Source: Acidobacteriota bacterium | Lineage (GTDB): Bacteria > Acidobacteriota > CAIWXX01 | Length of the DNA stretch: 36,265 nt | Assembly: GCA_016191015.1 (NCBI GenBank) | Contig: JACPPM010000141.1 | Coordinates: 1 to 36,265, forward strand | Direction: 5' to 3' | Shown: piece after piece, positions 24,466-33,312 of the stretch | How the letters are laid out: the number at the start of each line of letters is the position of its first letter | How positions within the stretch are numbered: position 1 is the first letter of the stretch | The notes under the pieces: model-generated | Told to the model about the DNA's origin: nothing | Database searches by the model: none | What the model saw: the letters and a program-made list of their open reading frames with translations, nothing else | Translations under genes and position numbers: made by a program

Positions 24466-26729
24466 GCCTTGCCTTCCTTGCCCTTCCGGACCTCGAACTG
24501 GAAGCCGGGATAGTCGATCCGCCGGTGGTAAACCCCGATCAGGACGCGGAGGAAGGCGCGGGCCACCTGGTCGAGCTCGCGCAGATTGATGTCGCATTCG
24601 TCGAACTGTCCGTCTGCGACGATCGTATCGAGCATCTTCTTGATGACGTTTTTCAGCTTTCCGGGACTCGGGTCTTGCAATGTCCTCGCCGAAGCCTCGA
24701 CCGCGTCAGCCAGCATCATGATCGCCGCCTCCTTCGTCTGAGGCTTCGGCCCCTGATGCCGGTAGTCCTCTTCCTTCACCGGATCCATCCGCGGATCCTG
24801 CCTCTCCTTGGCCTTCGTGTAGAAATAGCTCATCAGCCGCGTCCCATGATGTTGCGGAATGCAATCGGCGATCGGCTTGGGGAGCTTGATGCGCGCGGCG
24901 GTCTCGAGGCCTTCTTTCACGTGGTTCGCAATGATCAGCGCGCTCATGCTCGGATTCAGCTTATCATGCGGGTTCTCGCCCCTCTGGTTCTCGATGAAGT
25001 ACTCGGCCATGCGGATCTTCCCGATGTCGTGGTAGTACGCGGCCGTTCTGAGAAACAGCGGATTCAAGCTGATTGCCTCCGCCCCCGCCTCGGCCAGCGA
25101 CCCGATCAGAATCGAGTGATGATAGGTCCCCGGGGCCTCCAGCATGAGCTGTCGCAATATCGGCAGGTTCAAGTTGGCAAGCTCGAGCAGCTTGATGTCC
25201 GTGATGAAATTGAACATCGATTCGAACATGGGGAGCAGGAACGAAACGAGGATCGACACGAGGAGCCCGGAGAGAAAGGCCATGACGACGATGAAGAGAT
25301 AGGTCTCGGGCGCAGGCTCGGTCTTGACGACGAATTGGAGGATGAGGGAGTAAAACGCGCTGATGATCGAGATGGCCACGCCCGTCCTGTAGATCGCAGT
25401 TCGGTCCTTGTAGTGGCTGCAACCGTAAATCGCGGCGAGACTCCCGAGGAGGCTGTAGAGGACGATGTAGAAGTCCCCCTCGAAAAGCAGTCCCACGATC
25501 GTGCAGTTGAGCAGCGTGTAGATGGTGGCCACGTGGCCGTCGAGAAGGAGAGTCAGAAGGAGGGCGCCGAGCGCAAATGGAATCGCATAGTAGTAGTGCG
25601 GCGACACCTGGAGGAACGACACCGCCGTGGTGCCGGCGATGACCTTGGCCAGCAGATGCAGCGTCTTGTAAGAGACGAGCGACATCGTGACGATCAGGCA
25701 AATGATCGTAAAGGTCTCGTGCGGCGGTTTCTTGCCTCTGTAAAAAGCCTGCAGATAGAACCAGGTCGAGAAGAACAGGGTCGCCAGCAGCACGGCGAGC
25801 CCCAGGACTCCGGCCGCGCTCCCGGTCTGCTCGGAGAGTGCCTCCCGCAGCGCCGCCAGCTCGAGTAGCTTCGCGTCGGTGACTTCGTCGCCCTTTCGCA
25901 GGATCACCCGCCCCCGCCTCAACTGGTAGAAGACCGGCTCCACCTCCCGCTCCGCCGTCCGCTCCCGATAGTCCGTCTCGGTGCCGTTGAGCTGTGTGTT
26001 CGGTCGCAGGAGCTCGCCCGCAAGCAGCACGCAGCTCTTCTTCTGCCATGCCGTCAGATGCGGGCTGAGCTGCACGGATTTCTCGATCGCCCTCTGCAAC
26101 TCCTCCTCACTCCGGACGTCCTTCGCCAGTACCCGCTGCTCCTCCTGAGTCTGGATGTTCCGGATCACGATCTCCCGGCTCCGCCCGCGGGCCGCCAGAG
26201 AACGGGCGGGGGCGATGGGTTGAGCGTAATTCTGCTGGATCGCCTCATCCAGCACCGCCTCGATCTTGGGCGAGTATGCGCTCTTCCCGAGGAACTCGAC
26301 GCTGCCGAGCGACAGGTCGAGCTGATAGTGATCGTAGAGCTCATCCCGCGCGTGCTGTGTGTCGGCGGGAGCTTGGAGCCTTCCCCACTGAAAAGCGTCA
26401 CGGAGGGACTTCGTGATCTTGCTGAACTCAGCAGGGCTGTAATCGAAGACCGGCAGCACCTCGGCCCTGGCATCGGCCCTCCGTTGCGACGTCGTGCCAC
26501 GATCTTCGACTGTGATGTCGACTGGGACCGTGATATCCGCGGCCGCCACTTGTCCTGCCTCATAGCCGGGAATCTTTGTCGGAAGCTGGGGAGAGAGGAG
26601 CACGAGTGCGAGCACACAGGCAGCGACACCAGCCACGGCTGGGCGCGCAACCCACCGGCGCGCGTCACCGCCCGGTGCATCGTCTCTCTTCCGGAACGGG
26701 ACCACCCTGCTCGGCTTGTCCTGATTCAT
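24462..26729 (-). CDS. pgpH: 7TM-HD cyclic dinucleotide phosphodiesterase, PgpH-like
   Basis: A 755-aa membrane protein with the architecture of PgpH, which hydrolyses the second messenger c-di-AMP in Firmicutes. One N-terminal helix ([17 protein letters not shown]) is followed by a long extracytoplasmic 7TMR-HDED domain (about 50-290). Seven helices follow (about 300-500), for example [18 protein letters not shown] and [19 protein letters not shown]. The cytoplasmic HD domain (about 530-720) contains [34 protein letters not shown] and [18 protein letters not shown]. It overlaps both phoH and ybeY by 4 nt, indicating coupled translation. Whether this organism makes c-di-AMP cannot be read from the window. 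Confidence 0.93.
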   Translation of the reverse strand: MNQDKPSRVVPFRKRDDAPGGDARRWVARPAVAGVAACVLALVLLSPQLPTKIPGYEAGQVAAADITVPVDITVEDRGTTSQRRADARAEVLPVFDYSPAEFSKITKSLRDAFQWGRLQAPADTQHARDELYDHYQLDLSLGSVEFLGKSAYSPKIEAVLDEAIQQNYAQPIAPARSLAARGRSREIVIRNIQTQEEQRVLAKDVRSEEELQRAIEKSVQLSPHLTAWQKKSCVLLAGELLRPNTQLNGTETDYRERTAEREVEPVFYQLRRGRVILRKGDEVTDAKLLELAALREALSEQTGSAAGVLGLAVLLATLFFSTWFYLQAFYRGKKPPHETFTIICLIVTMSLVSYKTLHLLAKVIAGTTAVSFLQVSPHYYYAIPFALGALLLTLLLDGHVATIYTLLNCTIVGLLFEGDFYIVLYSLLGSLAAIYGCSHYKDRTAIYRTGVAISIISAFYSLILQFVVKTEPAPETYLFIVVMAFLSGLLVSILVSFLLPMFESMFNFITDIKLLELANLNLPILRQLMLEAPGTYHHSILIGSLAEAGAEAISLNPLFLRTAAYYHDIGKIRMAEYFIENQRGENPHDKLNPSMSALIIANHVKEGLETAARIKLPKPIADCIPQHHGTRLMSYFYTKAKERQDPRMDPVKEEDYRHQGPKPQTKEAAIMMLADAVEASARTLQDPSPGKLKNVIKKMLDTIVADGQFDECDINLRELDQVARAFLRVLIGVYHRRIDYPGFQFEVRKGKEGKA

Positions 26730-27688
26730 CCCGGTACCCCCTGCTCGCCCCTCCGCCGCTCTTCGTAGGCCTTGATGATGAGCTGCACCAGGGGGTGTCG
26801 CACCACGTCCCGCTCGTTGAAATGGACGAAGGCAATACCCGGCGTACCCGCGAGCAGATCCCTGGCCTCGACCAGGCCCGAAATCCGCCCCTGCGGCAGA
26901 TCGGTCTGCGTGACATCACCGGTGATGATGGCCTTCGAGTCGAACCCGATGCGGGTCAGGAGCATCTTCATCTGCTCGCTGGTCGTGTTCTGCGCCTCGT
27001 CGAGAATGATGAAGGAGTCGTTCAGCGTGCGCCCGCGCATGTAGGCCAATGGCGCGACCTCGATCGATCCCTTCTCCAGGAGAGCGGAGGCTTTTTCGTT
27101 GTCGAGGAGATCGAAGAGCGCATCGTAGAGCGGCCGTAGATACGGATCGACCTTCTGATACATGTCCCCCGGGAGAAAGCCGAGCTTCTCGCCGGCTTCA
27201 ATCGCCGGGCGGGTCAGGATGATCCTGTGGATGCGCTTGTTCAGCAGCGCGGCGATGGCCATCGCCATTGCGAGGTACGTCTTGCCTGTCCCGGCAGGTC
27301 CGATTCCGAATACGATGTCGAATTTTTCGATGGCGGCAAGATACCGACGCTGGTTGATGGACTTCGGCGAGACCTGTTTCTTAGCCCACGGGTGGAGCGG
27401 GGCGCCGGCAAAAAAGTCCTTGAGCTCGAGTGCCTCGTCCTCCTCCAGCAGCTTCATGGCGACCTCCAGATCGCCGGCCTTTGGGGTGTAACCTGCACCG
27501 AGAAGGTCGGAGAACTGGGTGAGCAGCTTCTCGGCGGCGGCCACGGCCTTCTCCTCGCCTTCGATCAGAACCTCGGCACCTCGACCAGAGAGTTTCACAC
27601 CTAACCGATTCTGGAGGTCGATGAGCCTCTTGTCCCGGGCGCCGAAAAGGGACGAGGCAATCCTCTCGTCCAGCGTTATCTTGCGCAT
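26726..27688 (-). CDS. phoH: PhoH-like ATPase
   Basis: P-loop ATPase of the PhoH/YbeZ family, linked to RNA metabolism and a partner of YbeY. The protein is 320 aa. The N-terminal KH-like part (about 20-62) is followed by Walker A GPAGTGKT at 130-137, the PhoH motif [39 protein letters not shown] (Walker B) and [17 protein letters not shown]. It is the first gene of the conserved operon and overlaps pgpH by 4 nt (ATGA). The co-occurrence of phoH, pgpH and ybeY in this order strengthens all three calls. Confidence 0.95.
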   Translation of the reverse strand: MRKITLDERIASSLFGARDKRLIDLQNRLGVKLSGRGAEVLIEGEEKAVAAAEKLLTQFSDLLGAGYTPKAGDLEVAMKLLEEDEALELKDFFAGAPLHPWAKKQVSPKSINQRRYLAAIEKFDIVFGIGPAGTGKTYLAMAMAIAALLNKRIHRIILTRPAIEAGEKLGFLPGDMYQKVDPYLRPLYDALFDLLDNEKASALLEKGSIEVAPLAYMRGRTLNDSFIILDEAQNTTSEQMKMLLTRIGFDSKAIITGDVTQTDLPQGRISGLVEARDLLAGTPGIAFVHFNERDVVRHPLVQLIIKAYEERRRGEQGVPG

Positions 27689-27720
27689 CGGCAGCGCCGC
27701 ACAACCCGCGGCGCGGGGAA

Positions 27721-27750
27721 TTCATAGGAAGACATCAATTGTCGCCTCAA
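27721..27750 (-). promoter_or_regulatory. Candidate promoter of the phoH operon
   Basis: On the minus strand TTGAGG (27745-27750) and TATGAA (27721-27726) are 18 bases apart, about 30 nt upstream of the phoH start. Moderate match only. Confidence 0.35.
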
Positions 27751-27862
27751 ATGGTAGCAACGCGGTCCGGAGGAGTCAAATCGCGAGTAAGCGAGGGCGC
27801 ACGGTACCGCAACCATCCCTCAGGCATCACAACCCAGGCGGCATAAGTCCTGCGGTGAGATT

Positions 27863-27992
27863 CACCGCGGAGGCGCAGAGGAGGGAAGGAATGGTGGATG
27901 GACCGTCGGCTTCTTCTGTTCGACTTGATTGTGCCGGTTCCCAAGGAAGGAATCAAAAAGGACATCTCTGCGACCTCTGCGTCTCTGCGGTG
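27863..27992. repeat. Palindromic repeat, GCAGAGACG type, long loop
   Basis: The arm CACCGCGGAGGCGCAGAGG (27863-27881) pairs with 27974-27992 at 17 of 19 positions, with 92 nt between. The inner segment shows no gene. It occupies most of the 317-nt gap between phoH and tatC. The right arm is nearly identical to the right arm of the hairpin at 29385-29447. Confidence 0.8.
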
Positions 27993-28005
27993 GGACATGA
28001 GCTCG

Positions 28006-28773
28006 TTATTGCGCACTGGAGTTGTCACCCTCAGACTTCGGTTGCCGCTTGCCGAAGACGAGGGCGATCAAGATGCCGAGGAGGTAAAGGCCGATCAGAG
28101 GGCCGGCGAAGAGCGTCTGAGTCACGACGTCGGGCGTCGGGGTCACGATTGCGGCCACGACAAAGGCCAGCAGAACGGCGTATTTGAAATGGCGGAGAAG
28201 AAACCTGTGCGTCACGATTCCGAACCTCGCGAGAAAGAAGATCAGGATCGGTAGCTCGAAAATGACTCCAACCCAGAGGAGGGTTTTCGACAGGAAGGAG
28301 AAGTACGTATCAACCGTAATGAGCGGCTGGAAATCGGCCCCGGTGGTCAGGAAAAAACGGCACACAACCGGGAAGATCATATAGTAGCCGAACGCCCCTC
28401 CTCCGATAAAGAACAGCGAGGAGAAGAAGACGAAGGGCAGGGCATAGAGGCGCTCGCGGGGGTAGAGTCCGGGCGAGATGAAACGCCACAGCTCGAAGAG
28501 GACCAGAGGAGACGCAAGGAAAAGCGCAGCCAGGAGAGCGACTTTCATGTAGAGGAGAAACGCGGACGGGAGAGCGGTGAAGACAAGCTTCTGGCCGGCC
28601 GGGAGGAACTGGGTAATCGGCCTGGAGAGGAACGCGAAGATCACCTTCGAGAAGTTCCAGCAGACGACGAAGGCGATCACGATCCCCAGGATCGAAATGA
28701 ACAGACGCCTCCGCAGCTCCTCGAGATGCTCGAGGAAAGTCATCTGGTCCGGGTGGGATCGCTTGGAGAGCAA
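28006..28773 (-). CDS. tatC: Sec-independent protein translocase TatC
   Basis: Core receptor of the twin-arginine export pathway, a six-helix inner-membrane protein of 255 aa. The conserved N-terminus MTFLEHLEELRRRLFISILG, then SPLVLFELWRFISPGLYPRE (with the FxxF/P-G-L region) and ATIVTPTPDVVTQ-like AAIVTPTPDVVTQTLFAGP are present. The start is taken as TTG 28773, 7 nt after tatA; the in-frame ATG at 28743 is an alternative but has no ribosome binding site either. It forms a two-gene operon with tatA. Confidence 0.95.
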   Translation of the reverse strand: MLSKRSHPDQMTFLEHLEELRRRLFISILGIVIAFVVCWNFSKVIFAFLSRPITQFLPAGQKLVFTALPSAFLLYMKVALLAALFLASPLVLFELWRFISPGLYPRERLYALPFVFFSSLFFIGGGAFGYYMIFPVVCRFFLTTGADFQPLITVDTYFSFLSKTLLWVGVIFELPILIFFLARFGIVTHRFLLRHFKYAVLLAFVVAAIVTPTPDVVTQTLFAGPLIGLYLLGILIALVFGKRQPKSEGDNSSAQ

Positions 28774-28780
28774 CGGCGCC

Positions 28781-29011
28781 TTACCCGCCGCCTGCCTTGG
28801 TGTCCCCGGGCTCGATTGAACGAGCCGGCGCCTCCTCTATCTTGCGAATCTCTCCCTCGACCGTCGTCTTCAGATCCATGCTCGCACGCCGAAAGTCCGT
28901 CAGCGCCTTCCCCAGATTTCGCCCGAGCTCAGGCAGCCGCTTAGGCCCGAAAACGAGCAGAGCAATCACCAGGATGAAGAGAATTTCCTGGACGCCCATC
29001 GATCCAAACAC
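28781..29011 (-). CDS. tatA: Twin-arginine translocase subunit TatA
   Basis: A 76-aa pore-forming Tat subunit. One N-terminal membrane helix (IGVQEILFI-like VQEILFILVIALLVFG), the hinge FGPKRLPELGRNLGKALTDF and an amphipathic helix with an acidic tail follow the TatA/B plan. The GTG at 29011 gives the typical MFGS start of TatA, whereas the in-frame ATG at 28999 would remove it. No Shine-Dalgarno precedes the GTG, and the promoter position predicts a leaderless mRNA. A single TatA/B-type gene is seen here; tatB may be elsewhere or absent. Confidence 0.93.
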   Translation of the reverse strand: MFGSMGVQEILFILVIALLVFGPKRLPELGRNLGKALTDFRRASMDLKTTVEGEIRKIEEAPARSIEPGDTKAGGG

Positions 29012-29018
29012 GCCGAAA

Positions 29019-29048
29019 AGTCTAGCACCCGGATCGCAAACAAGTCAA
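29019..29048 (-). promoter_or_regulatory. tatAC promoter, probably leaderless
   Basis: On the minus strand TTGACT (29043-29048) and TAGACT (29019-29024) are 18 bases apart. The expected start, about 29012, is directly at the GTG start codon (29011). Confidence 0.6.
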
Positions 29049-29087
29049 ACTACGGAACCGTCCGGGCAAGACTACGGCAAAGTCCCG

Positions 29088-29229
29088 GAAACCGCAGATC
29101 TCACAGATTGACTCGCAGATGTCGCCGATTGCTTCGCGCCGACCCGATAGTGAGGAGCAAGTTGCTCGTCGGTTGAATGCTGGAAGAATCTGCGTAATCT
29201 GCGTGGAAATCTGCGCCATCTGTGGTTTC
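29088..29229. repeat. Palindromic repeat, CGCAGAT type
   Basis: The 43-nt arms (29088-29130 and 29187-29229) are inverted copies matching at 33 of 43 positions, without gaps, around a 56-nt centre. Each arm is itself a series of CGCAGAT/CACAGATT-like units spaced about 10-12 nt apart. The outer ends are GAAACC and GGTTTC. Confidence 0.85.
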
Positions 29230-29384
29230 GCACGGAACGGCCTCGCCCGAGTCGGCGCCTCGACTTTGCCGCAGCCCTGCCGTCCGTGAGATTCAGAGTA
29301 CGCTCAGCAGCGATCGGGGAATCGCGTCATCCTAGCGCGGCATAGCCGCAACCAAGAGCCGCGGGCTCATGGGGATGTCATCTT

Positions 29385-29447
29385 ACCGCAGAGACGCGGA
29401 GAGCGCAGAGGGGGAATCTTTCTCCGCGACCTCTGCGTCTCTGCGGT
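29385..29447. repeat. Palindromic hairpin, GCAGAGACG type, short loop
   Basis: The arm starting ACCGCAGAGACGCGGAG (29385-29410) pairs with 29422-29447 at 22 of 26 positions around an 11-nt loop. It is a compact version of the element at 27863-27992. Confidence 0.85.
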
Positions 29448-29458
29448 GAACAGGTTTT

Positions 29459-29497
29459 TTGCCATTTCGTGTCAACACTCAACGTCCAAGACACTAA
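29459..29497. repeat. Second copy of the 39-nt dispersed motif
   Basis: TTGCCATTTC-n-TGTCAACAC-n-CAAC at 29459-29483 matches 10050-10074 with 2 mismatches in 25; weaker match continues to 29497. It lies 12 nt after the hairpin at 29385-29447. The rest of the 641-nt gap between tatA and the macrodomain gene holds no gene I can recognise. Confidence 0.55.
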
Positions 29498-29638
29498 GGC
29501 TCGGCGAAGCCGGGCCCCGGGATCTCCTCCAAGTTCCTCGGGCCGTGCAGGAGATCCTTCGTCACCGGGTTACGCCCGGCTCCTCAGGATCACGATCGGG
29601 GCCGACGACTGATACTCGCATTTCCCGCGACTTTTGAT

Positions 29639-29644
29639 TAGAAT
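29639..29644 (+). promoter_or_regulatory. -10 box of the macrodomain gene, probably leaderless
   Basis: TAGAAT is 8 nt before the ATG at 29653, which puts the transcript start at about 29651. No convincing -35 box is visible and no Shine-Dalgarno sequence precedes the ATG. Confidence 0.4.
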
Positions 29645-29652
29645 CCCCGCTC

Positions 29653-30213
29653 ATGCCAGAGGCGGGCGTCGAACATACGTTGCCGGGGGAACGGCTCCTG
29701 AGGATCATGCAGGGGGACCTGACCGAGCAGGAAGTCGACGCGATCGTGAACGCCGCCAACAGTCAGCTCGCCCACGGCGGGGGCGTCGCTGGGGCGATTG
29801 TTCGTAAGGGCGGTCGGATCATCCAGGAAGAAAGCGACCGCCTGGCGCCCGTGCCGGTTGGCGAGACGGCCGTCACATCCGCTGGAGCCTTGCGGGCTCG
29901 ACATGTGATCCATGCGGTTGGACCGGTGTGGGGCGAAGGGGACGAGGACCGCAAGCTCGGTGACGCTTTCAGGAACTCCCTCCTGCGCGCGAGCGAGATC
30001 GGCTGCCGATCCGTCGCAATCCCTGCTATCAGCTCCGGGATCTTCGGCTTCCCAAAGGAGCGATGCGCGCGTATCTTCGTGGATGTGGTGGAGGGGTTTT
30101 TCGTACAGGAGCCAGGGTCGAGCTTACGTGAGGTCAGATCAGTCAACATCGACGTCGAAACGGTCGCGATCTTCATGCGGGAAGCGGCCCGGCGCGCACC
30201 GGTGGGTGAGTAG
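29653..30213 (+). CDS. Macrodomain protein (ADP-ribose binding or hydrolysing)
   Basis: A 186-aa single macrodomain that probably binds ADP-ribose or removes it from substrates. The MacroD-like core is clear: LRIMQGDLTEQEVDAIVNAA, NSQLAHGGGVAGAIVRKGG, the substrate loop VPVGETAVTSAG, ARHVIHAVGPVWGEG, and VAIPAISSGIFGFPKERCA. The GGGVAGAI and SSGIFGFP loops that contact ADP-ribose are intact. No toxin or ADP-ribosyltransferase gene is adjacent, so a link to a DarTG-like system is not supported. The likely leaderless start and lack of operon partners suggest a stand-alone gene. Confidence 0.93.
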   Translation: MPEAGVEHTLPGERLLRIMQGDLTEQEVDAIVNAANSQLAHGGGVAGAIVRKGGRIIQEESDRLAPVPVGETAVTSAGALRARHVIHAVGPVWGEGDEDRKLGDAFRNSLLRASEIGCRSVAIPAISSGIFGFPKERCARIFVDVVEGFFVQEPGSSLREVRSVNIDVETVAIFMREAARRAPVGE

Positions 30214-30216
30214 GTA

Positions 30217-30244
30217 GTGACTCGCCCATGCGCTTTGATATCAT
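30217..30244 (+). promoter_or_regulatory. Candidate extended -10 promoter of the ctp gene
   Basis: TGA-TATCAT (30236-30244) is an extended -10 element, with GTGACT (30217-30222) 16 bases upstream as a weak -35. The transcript would start near 30251. Confidence 0.4.
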
Positions 30245-30271
30245 TCTGATGTGAACCGGTTAGAGGAGTTT

Positions 30272-31891
30272 ATGAAAAAGCGCACTGCGGCCTTCATCGT
30301 CCTGACGGTTTTGCTGAGCTCGGTGCTCGGCGCGATATACGGGAGCCAGATCGAGGGACGATCGGGCAAGTGGAGCGAGGATGTGAGGAAGCTCGCGGAG
30401 ATCCTCGACTACGCAGAGCGCTACTACGTGGAGCAATTGAACAGCGAGAACGCGATCTACGGGTCGATCCACGGCCTCCTCAGACAGCTCGATCCTCATA
30501 GCCAGTTCCTGGACCCCTCTGCGTACTCGACCCTGCGAGAAGAGCACCGCGGTCATTTTTACGGACTCGGAATCACGATCCAGAAGATCGAGGACCGACT
30601 CACGGTCATTTCTCCGATCGAGGGAACCCCTGCCCATCGCATGGGAATCCGCGCCGGAGACGTGATCGTGAAGATCGAGAACGAATCGACCAAAGACATG
30701 ACATCAGACCAGGCGGCGAAGAAGCTGCGTGGCCCCAAGGGGACGTCAGTGACGATCGAGATTGCGAGACAGGGGATCGACGAGCTTCTGCGTTTCACCG
30801 TCGTGCGTGATGAGATCCCTCTGCACTCCGTCCCGTACTACTTCATGCTCAGCGACAGGATCACCGGTTTTATCGGGGTGAAGAACTTCACAGAGACGAC
30901 CAGTGACGAGCTGACGGCGGCCATTCATGATCTGGCCGGCCGGGGCATGACCCGCCTCGTCCTCGACCTGCGCGGGAACACGGGGGGCATCCTGGATCAG
31001 GCGATCGAAGTTTCCGACCTGTTCCTCCCCAAGGGTCAGCTCATCGTGTACACGCGCGGGAGGATCCGCGGGTCGAGCCAGGAGTACTACGCGAGCGAAG
31101 ACGGGCAGGAGGAAAAACTCCCGCTCATCGTGCTCGTCAACCACGGCAGTGCATCCGCCGCGGAAATCGTCGCGGGCGCTGTGCAGGATCACGACCGCGG
31201 GCTCGTCATCGGCGAGACCACGTGGGGCAAGGGGCTCGTGCAATCGATCTTCCCGCTCAAGTACAACGCGGCCCTCGCTCTGACCACCTCCAAGTACTAC
31301 ACGCCGACTGGACGGTGCATCCAGCGTGACTACACGAAGTCATTCGAGGACTACTATTTCTCCACCGAGGACGAGATCAAGAGTCTTCCGAGAGGCGAAC
31401 CTCACGTGACGCCGGCCGGCCGGACCGTTTACGGGGGCGGCGGCATCGCGCCGGACATCGAGGTCAGGCAGCCGGACTCGACCAAGTTCTTCGACACCCT
31501 CTCTGCCCGGCGGGTTTTCTTCAACTATGTCACCCGCTTCATTGCCGGCCTCACGCCGCTTGGCAAGAGCTTGAATGTCAAGGATCCGCGTACGGGCCAC
31601 GTCAACCTGAGCAAGGAGTATCGGGTCGGCCTCGAGATGCTTGCTGACTTCCGCGATTTTCTCGCTGCGGAAAAGGTCGACTGCCCCGAAGATCAGTTTC
31701 GCGAGAGCCAGGAGCTGATCACGGAGGCGATCGAAGGCGAGCTGTTCGCCGACCTGTGGGGCAGCGCCGAATCGATGCGTTTGACCGCCGAGGACGACCC
31801 GGTGCTGAAGAAGGCAACCCAACTATTCCCGGACGCCGAGGCCCTTATGGCCAAGGCCTCGGCTCTGGTTGCAACCCGTTCCGACAACTGA
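30272..31891 (+). CDS. ctpA: C-terminal processing peptidase, S41 family
   Basis: Periplasmic or membrane-anchored serine protease that trims C-termini of target proteins. ATG 30272 is used because GAGGAG is just upstream and the N-terminus is then a standard signal/anchor (MKKRTAAFIVLTVLLSSVLG); an in-frame GTG at 30251 is possible. The product is 539 aa. An N-terminal helical part precedes a PDZ domain (about 95-180; YGLGITIQKIEDRLTVISPI, AGDVIVKIENES). The S41 catalytic domain has LVNHGSASAAEIVAGA with the nucleophile Ser295 and GETTWGKGLVQ with the general base Lys320. The C-terminal 150 residues are a family extension. Substrates are unknown. Confidence 0.93.
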   Translation: MKKRTAAFIVLTVLLSSVLGAIYGSQIEGRSGKWSEDVRKLAEILDYAERYYVEQLNSENAIYGSIHGLLRQLDPHSQFLDPSAYSTLREEHRGHFYGLGITIQKIEDRLTVISPIEGTPAHRMGIRAGDVIVKIENESTKDMTSDQAAKKLRGPKGTSVTIEIARQGIDELLRFTVVRDEIPLHSVPYYFMLSDRITGFIGVKNFTETTSDELTAAIHDLAGRGMTRLVLDLRGNTGGILDQAIEVSDLFLPKGQLIVYTRGRIRGSSQEYYASEDGQEEKLPLIVLVNHGSASAAEIVAGAVQDHDRGLVIGETTWGKGLVQSIFPLKYNAALALTTSKYYTPTGRCIQRDYTKSFEDYYFSTEDEIKSLPRGEPHVTPAGRTVYGGGGIAPDIEVRQPDSTKFFDTLSARRVFFNYVTRFIAGLTPLGKSLNVKDPRTGHVNLSKEYRVGLEMLADFRDFLAAEKVDCPEDQFRESQELITEAIEGELFADLWGSAESMRLTAEDDPVLKKATQLFPDAEALMAKASALVATRSDN

Positions 31892-31963
31892 GCCGGAGTT
31901 GCGAAGCGATCCCACAGTTCGGCGACGCGATAGCTCCATATCACCCAAAGGACTGCTCCGACC

Positions 31964-31996
31964 CTTGGTGTGGTTTGGTGTCTTGGTGTCTTGGTG
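31964..31996. repeat. Run of CTTGGTG-type units
   Basis: CTTGGTG at 31964-31970, TTTGGTG at 31974-31980, CTTGGTG at 31982-31988 and 31990-31996. It lies between the convergent ctp and HD-GYP genes and resembles the shorter run at 21005-21020. Confidence 0.6.
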
Positions 31997-32066
31997 GGTT
32001 GGCCGGTCCTTGCACACTCCTACGCGGGCGGAAGCACCGTGACGGCGGCGGCGGCGGTAGTGGCGA

Positions 32067-33221
32067 TCAGCCTGCCGCCATTCCGAGCTGTTCGAAGGAG
32101 GCTGAGTCCGTCATAGGTTTCTGGCGAGAAACCAGCTCCGGCATATCATTGGCCTCAGCGAGACTCTCACCCGCCTCCGCTCTCTCCTTGATCACCCCCC
32201 AGATCCTCTGAGGAATCTGCAGGAATGCCTCGACGACCTTCGGGTCGAACTGCGTGCCGCTGTGCTTGACGACCTCGAGCCTCACCGCTTCGAAATCCAA
32301 CTTCCTGCGGTAGACCCTGTCGCTGGTCATCGCGTCCAGCGTATCGGCCACCGAGAATACGCGTGCCCCGATCGGGATGTCTTCGGCCTTCAGCCCTCGT
32401 GGGTATCCGCTGCCGTTGTATCTCTCGTGGTGTCCGTAGATCACCAGACTCGCATCCTTGAGGAACTCGATATTGCGCACCATCCGGTATCCCAGATCCA
32501 CGTGCGAGCGCATGATCTTCCATTCATCGTCGTTGAGCGGTCCGGGCTTCAGGAAGATCGCGTCAGGGACGCCGATCTTTCCGATGTCGTGCAGCAGCGC
32601 GCCGCGTTCGATTTCGATGATCTGCGAGCGCGGGAGGCCCATCTTGAACGCCAGAGTGACCGTGTAGCCGGCGACGCGCCGGGAATGACTCTGCGTCTCG
32701 AGGTCGCGCGTATCGAGTGCGGCTCCGAGTGCCTCGAGCGTCTGTCTGTAGGTGCTCCGGATCTCGCGGATGGCCCGCTGCAGATCCTGGGTCCGGTCCC
32801 AGACCATCCTCTCGAGATTGAGCTTGTAGTTCTCGTTCTGGACGAGGATCGTCCGCTTCTCGACCGCCTTCTTCAGCGCGAACATCAGATCGGGAAGCGT
32901 GAACGGCTTGTCGAGAAAATCGGAGACACCCGACCGCATCGCCGCGATCGCCGTCTCCTTGTCCGAGTATGCCGTGATCGTGATGATCACGATCTTGGGA
33001 TCGATGTGAGAGATGCGATCGGCGAGCTCGATACCCGTCATCCCCGGCATCTTGAAATCCGTCAGGACGATGTCAATCGCTCGAGCATCGCTCTCCAGGA
33101 TTGAAAGAGCCTCAGACCCGTTCGAGGCCGCCTGCACTCTGTAGCCCTGAGTCTCGAGAAGTTCGCTGAGCTTGGTCCGGATCTCCTCTTCGTCATCTAC
33201 GACGAGCAACTCGAACGCCAT
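32067..33221 (-). CDS. Response regulator with HD-GYP phosphodiesterase domain (RpfG-like)
   Basis: A 384-aa two-component output protein predicted to hydrolyse c-di-GMP. The receiver domain (1-120) has acidic DDEEE near residue 10, phosphoacceptor Asp55 (VLTDFKMPG) and Lys105. A coiled linker (about 120-165) leads to the HD-GYP domain: LLHDIGKIGVPD with His211-Asp212, SHVDLGYRMV, HHERYNGSGYPRG with GYP at 272-274, and VADTLDAMTSDRVYR. The motif reads NGSGYP where most members have DGSGYP. AAGGGGG precedes the ATG. No histidine kinase is encoded nearby. The NtrC-type regulator is 91 nt upstream on the same strand. Confidence 0.93.
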   Translation of the reverse strand: MAFELLVVDDEEEIRTKLSELLETQGYRVQAASNGSEALSILESDARAIDIVLTDFKMPGMTGIELADRISHIDPKIVIITITAYSDKETAIAAMRSGVSDFLDKPFTLPDLMFALKKAVEKRTILVQNENYKLNLERMVWDRTQDLQRAIREIRSTYRQTLEALGAALDTRDLETQSHSRRVAGYTVTLAFKMGLPRSQIIEIERGALLHDIGKIGVPDAIFLKPGPLNDDEWKIMRSHVDLGYRMVRNIEFLKDASLVIYGHHERYNGSGYPRGLKAEDIPIGARVFSVADTLDAMTSDRVYRRKLDFEAVRLEVVKHSGTQFDPKVVEAFLQIPQRIWGVIKERAEAGESLAEANDMPELVSRQKPMTDSASFEQLGMAAG

Positions 33222-33312
33222 TCAGACCCCCTTCAACGTCGTAACAATTCCCACGCCCATAGGACGCCCCACATATTCATCGGCATTCCGCGCGGGGGAC
33301 ATTATAGCCGGG

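Noticed and set aside
24285-25868. Long plus-strand open frame (527 codons) opposite pgpH and ybeY
   Set aside because: Its translation is a Arg/Glu/His-rich antisense product of GC-rich genes, with no family pattern; pgpH and ybeY on the other strand are certain.
29653-30213. Macrodomain gene as the antitoxin of a DarTG-like system
   Set aside because: No DarT-like ADP-ribosyltransferase is encoded on either side.
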